Source: Cryptomeria japonica
Lineage: Eukaryota > Streptophyta > Pinopsida > Cupressales > Cupressaceae
Direction: 5' to 3'
Assembly: GCF_030272615.1 (NCBI RefSeq)
Contig: NC_081407.1
Span: 380,887,179 to 380,951,178, forward strand
DNA: 64,000 bases
How positions within the stretch are numbered: position 1 is the first letter of the stretch; every line of letters begins with the position of its first letter. The position numbers and the translations under genes are program-made. Positions 60,371 through 64,000 of this stretch are shown piece after piece. A model generated the notes under the pieces. It searched no databases, was not told where the DNA came from, and was given only the letters and a program-made list of their open reading frames with translations.

Positions 60371-61507
60371 TTATTGAGCTGCTCCATAGTGATTTCTTAT
60401 GATGTTAGCGAGTATTGTATCATCCTCTTGAAGTGTTATGAATGGTTTCATTTCTAACATCATTAGTTGTTGAACAGAATTAATTTCCTTTGCTTCTTCT
60501 CCTATGGCTGGCCATACTACTTGCTCTTGATCAAGTTGTGGTTGTGCTGGAGAATAGAGTGCAAGAGTTTTAGTAGTAATACCATCTGAAATTGTCATAT
60601 CCCCTGATCTGCAACCTATGTATGCATCAGTTGTAGCAAGCCAAGGTCTTCCCAAAATGATTGGATATCCCCCCAATGTTTCTTTAGGAGAGAGTATAAT
60701 AAAATCAGCTAGGTATTCCCAAGAATCTAATGGGACAACAATATCTTCAACCATCCCTTCAGGCCGAATAGTAGAGCTATCAGCTAGTTGTAGGACCATT
60801 GGAGTTGATCTAAGACTAGTAATGTTGAGTTTCTGCATGACATCCTTAGTCATCACATTTATGGTTTCTCCTAAGTCTATCAAGGCATTTTTAATTTGAG
60901 TTCCATTAATAACTACCTTCAGAATAGGGCTACGTGGGTCAAAATATTTAGGGACATCAATTTTTCCTAACATAATATCAGCCAATTGTCCTACTACATG
61001 CACTGTTTTTGGGTCCTTTTTATTTCTCCCAAGTTTCTTCAAACATGCTTCCTTAATAGATTTTCCATATATGGGAATGTCCTTAACATCTTGAAACAGT
61101 GGAATCTTGACACATATATATTTTAGCTAATCAATGAGATCAAAAGCTATATCATCCTACTGCCTAGACACTTCTACCTGTAATCTTTGATGAAATGGGG
61201 GAGTTCTTACATGTGTGTCTGAAGTTTTAGACTGATGAACCTGCTCAAGGTTTCCAAGTTGATTAGGTGTAGTGTCCTAAGCAATCTCCTCATATGGTAA
61301 TTTTGTTATGACTGGAGGAGATGGAGTAGGTAGTGTTGTCCTTGACTGTAAGTGTATATCACTTACATTGAGAGAATATGCAGGATAGTTATTAGGATCA
61401 ATCGAAAAAACTTGTTGTTGTTGTTGGGGTTTGTTATTTAGATTTGGCACAAGCTGAGTTGGCAGTTGGGTTGGCTTGGATGGAGTGGCATTAGGATTTG
61501 GTGGCAT
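60371..61507 (-). pseudogene. element E linker and aspartic protease
   Basis: A Pro/Gln-rich linker (PNATPSKPTQLPTQL, NNYPAYSLNVSDIHLQSR) is followed by protease with active site LIDLGETINVM, flap-side strand PLDSWEYLADFIIL and IILGRPWLATTDAYIG. A stop at 61277-61279 separates them; the protease piece 60371-61042 is open for 223 codons. Confidence 0.83.
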
Positions 61508-61852
61508 TAAAGCTGGTTGTTGGGACTGTTATTATGGCTGCAGGAAACCTGGTGATTGGTTTACCCATTGTTGTCCTCCCCTCCATTGCGGTGATTGTTG
61601 CCAGTTACCTTGAGGAGGTGACCAACTCCCTTGTAGCTGCTACCATTGATATGAAGGACTTTGATAATTAGGCCAAGGGTTTTGAGAGTTATTCCAAGAT
61701 TGAGGAGTATAATTTCCAAAATTTTGGGAGTATGGAGGTTGCCACTAATTGTTTTGTGCATTGAAGTTCATATAACGATTAGAAAATGACAATGGATATT
61801 GTGGCATACCTTGTGTTGGAGGCCAAGGCCTTCTTTGTGCAACATAAAAGAG

Positions 61853-62956
61853 TTATTCATCATCTCCATAGACAAGCTTGAAATTTGGGGAACTCTGTTG
61901 GCTATCAATTTTAGCTAGCAGTTTACATTTATAGTCCTTCTTCTTTTGTCGATAGTGAGGACAAAATTCAGCAAGCATAGTTTTTGCCTCCTCATGCTTC
62001 TTCCTTGCTTGAAGTGTATCCAACTGAGTGGCCATATTATTGATAATATCCTCCTTAAAGTCCTTTAACAAATGAGTTATCTCCATTCTTGAAACCGTTG
62101 AAGATGACTTTGCAATTGAGGAACCAAGCCTATAGTGTCTTCCCTTCTTGGTTGCAGCTCTGGAGTACTTTTAACAGATTTTTCTGATACCATCCCACTG
62201 AACTTGAGTTGCATATCCTCCTCCCATGAGGTCTAAGGAGTCAACACAATCTTCATTGATTCCCCTTAGAAATATCAACTTCATGGATTCTTCACTCAGA
62301 GTGTTATGCTTGGATTTTCTGACACTAAACGAAAACTTCTCCAAATAATCTTCCAGGCTTTCATCTTCTTTTTGTGTCATCCTAAAGATACCATCACCAT
62401 GTCGGTCCATTCCCCTACAATAGTCTTTATACTTATCCAAGAAGAGTGTCTTTATCTCCTCCCAAGTAGTGATTACATCTCTTCCTAGACTCATAAACCA
62501 TCTCAGGGCAGCTTCTTTAAGAGTAGCACGGAATAACTTGAGTTTATGGGCGTCAGTAATATAATAATAACTTCTACAAATGATATTAAATTCAAACAAA
62601 AAGGTATATGGATCTTCTGTTACCAAACCATGAAATTTTGGAAGACAAGAAGCCGGTATGTTCTTCAAATTTGCATTATCATGCTAGTCAGGAATGGGAA
62701 ACTCAAATGTTGGGTTTACAAGTGGAGGTGGAGGATTTGCTAGCATTGGTCCTTGATAAAGGACTAGAGATGAAATTTTTTGTTCAGGGGGTTCGTTTAG
62801 GAAGTCTACGTCTCGTTCTGACAAATTTAAAATACCTTTATTTTGCACATAAGTTTCTACAAAAGGGTTTACTTCAGGTTCTTGATCTGATCTTATATCT
62901 TGAGTAGAATGTTAGGGAAGAAATCTTCCTAATGCATCTCTTCTCCTCCTATGCAT
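61853..62956 (-). pseudogene. element E gag
   Basis: Starts at the ATG at 62954-62956 (MHRRRRDALGRFLP, then a stop). The capsid core follows: LPKFHGLVTEDPYTFLFEFN, ATLKEAALRWFMSL, TQKEDESLEDYLEKF and INEDCVDSLDLMGGGYATQ. It ends in a basic segment with a CPHYRQKKKDYKCK-type cluster. Stops lie near 62918, at 62171-62173 and at 61853-61855. Closely matches element A gag. Confidence 0.82.
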
Positions 62957-63037
62957 GCAAATTAATGAAGAAAATCAAAGAGATAACTAAGAAAACTTAG
63001 AAACTAATGGTAACAACAGGTTCTTAGCTTGGCACCA

Positions 63038-63055
63038 TCCTCAGCAACAGCGCCA
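63038..63055 (-). other. element E primer-binding site (tRNA-Asp type)
   Basis: Sense-strand TGGCGCTGTTGCTGAGGA, 15 of 18 positions complementary to the plant tRNA-Asp 3' end, starting four bases after the LTR. Confidence 0.8.
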
Positions 63056-63059
63056 AAAA

Positions 63060-64000
63060 TGTTGGTCCTTACAACTGGAATGGCAACTAGGTAATAAAAC
63101 ACAATTCAGAGATTGAATATCCTTGAATAGCTAGCTTTCCTATAGCAAACGCTCATTTACTTATCAACAAGGGATGTAAACTTAAAATGGGCCAGCACTA
63201 TATGTGCACCAAGTTCATATCGCAACCATTCTATATTACTACAGGAAAGGAAATTCTTTAAAGTAAACACGCAAAATCTCAATGAACTAATACTTAATCC
63301 AAATTCACAACTGGAAATTATTTAAACAAATACTGCTAAATGATAATGTTTTGGCAAGCAACAGGAACTACTCTACCGATGTGGTTGCAGGAACAGACAC
63401 AGGAACTGTTTCCAATGGCTGCAGGAGCAGATAATTGTTGAAACAACTATTACTGAAAAATGAAAACTAACTGGAACACACGAAGGATTACTCACCAAGT
63501 GGGGCCCCTTGAGTGAGCATCTCTAGAACTTTTCAGATTACAATTGTTAAGCGTTTAAAATCACATTGATCTCTTTATTTCATCTTGACTATGAAAAATA
63601 CATAAAATACAAGAAGACTGTGTATTACAAATATTATGTTCATTCTCTACTATCCCTGAGAGGAGAGAGATCCCTTTATTTATAAGAAAACTTATAACAG
63701 AATCCTAACTAATCGACCACATTCATACGGAATAGGTGAACAGGATTTATTAAACAAAAGAAGAAGAAGAAGTTAGCGCAAGAAAACAGAACAACATTTG
63801 TCCTGCAGCTGAGAAAATATAGCATGACTTGCTTCCTGGATCTAAGATCCACTAAGAACGGTTATAAATGTTTCATAAATCATTCTGCTGAAGAACCGGT
63901 CAAGTGACTTCGATCATTACGGCTTTTCTCTGACTGGGTCTGCATTGTAGCTATATACTTGGTGCTTCTTTAAACCGCCACTTAGTCTTTACTTTTCCTT
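63060..64000 (-). repeat. element E 5' LTR, truncated by window end
   Basis: Aligns with 53144-54085. By comparison about 290 bp remain outside the window. Confidence 0.9.

Larger units (their letters stand above)
53144..64000 (-). mobile_element. element E: Athila-like Ty3/Gypsy retrotransposon, cut by the window end
   Basis: Minus strand. 3' LTR 53144-54372, 5' LTR from 63060 running off the window. It has the same layout as element A: tRNA-Asp-type primer site four bases from the LTR, gag, protease, RT/RNase H, integrase, G-rich block, ORF3, polypurine tract. The left flank is gatga (53139-53143); its partner lies beyond the window. The two LTRs align over about 941 bp with a net one-base length difference. 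Element A and E LTRs differ but share the TGATGAG start. Stops and frameshifts occur in every gene. Confidence 0.92.

Overview
This is plant nuclear DNA. The window holds one intact intron-containing gene, chorismate mutase with a plastid-type leader, and most of the rest is LTR retrotransposons at various stages of decay. AT-rich spacers, many microsatellites and nested retroelements point to a seed plant with a large, repeat-inflated genome. A gymnosperm is plausible, but nothing in the sequence proves it.

Layout. 1-7,400: gene-free AT-rich sequence with degenerate repeats, a small Mutator-type MITE with 9-bp target duplication (3,819-3,981) and several tandem repeats. The last of these, a 54-bp unit at 7,093-7,319, ends about 110 bp before the gene's start codon. 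7,429-10,407 (+): chorismate mutase in six exons with canonical GT-AG introns. 10,434-17,345: spacer with a solo Copia-type LTR (10,946-11,188, perfect TSD), two tandem duplications, a broken LINE-type DUF4283 fragment (14,859-15,309), a 170-bp repeat (R1) and an LTR-like block.

17,346-26,025: element C, minus strand, TSD tcttc. It has 2.6-kb LTRs and only a gag gene, and it sits inside a second copy (R2) of the R1 repeat. 26,269-44,540: element B, plus strand, TSD acttg, same family as C. Its 5' LTR is split by element A (27,091-38,222, minus strand), an Athila-like Ty3/Gypsy element with a tRNA-Asp-type primer site, gag-pro-RT-RH-IN and a long third ORF downstream of pol. 46,560-51,615: element D, minus strand, TSD tattc, an autonomous-type Copia element killed by five stops and one frameshift. 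53,144 to beyond 64,000: element E, minus strand, a relative of A with the same layout; the window ends inside its 5' LTR.

The points of most interest are comparative. A and E share a conserved third ORF of about 790-810 codons, whose coiled-coil segment carries unrelated in-frame minisatellites (33 bp in A, 21 bp in E). They also share a G-rich block between pol and ORF3 that resembles an extra polypurine tract. B and C are gag-only relatives with very long LTRs and look non-autonomous. No RNA genes, CRISPR arrays or bacterial-type features were seen. All similarity statements were made by eye.
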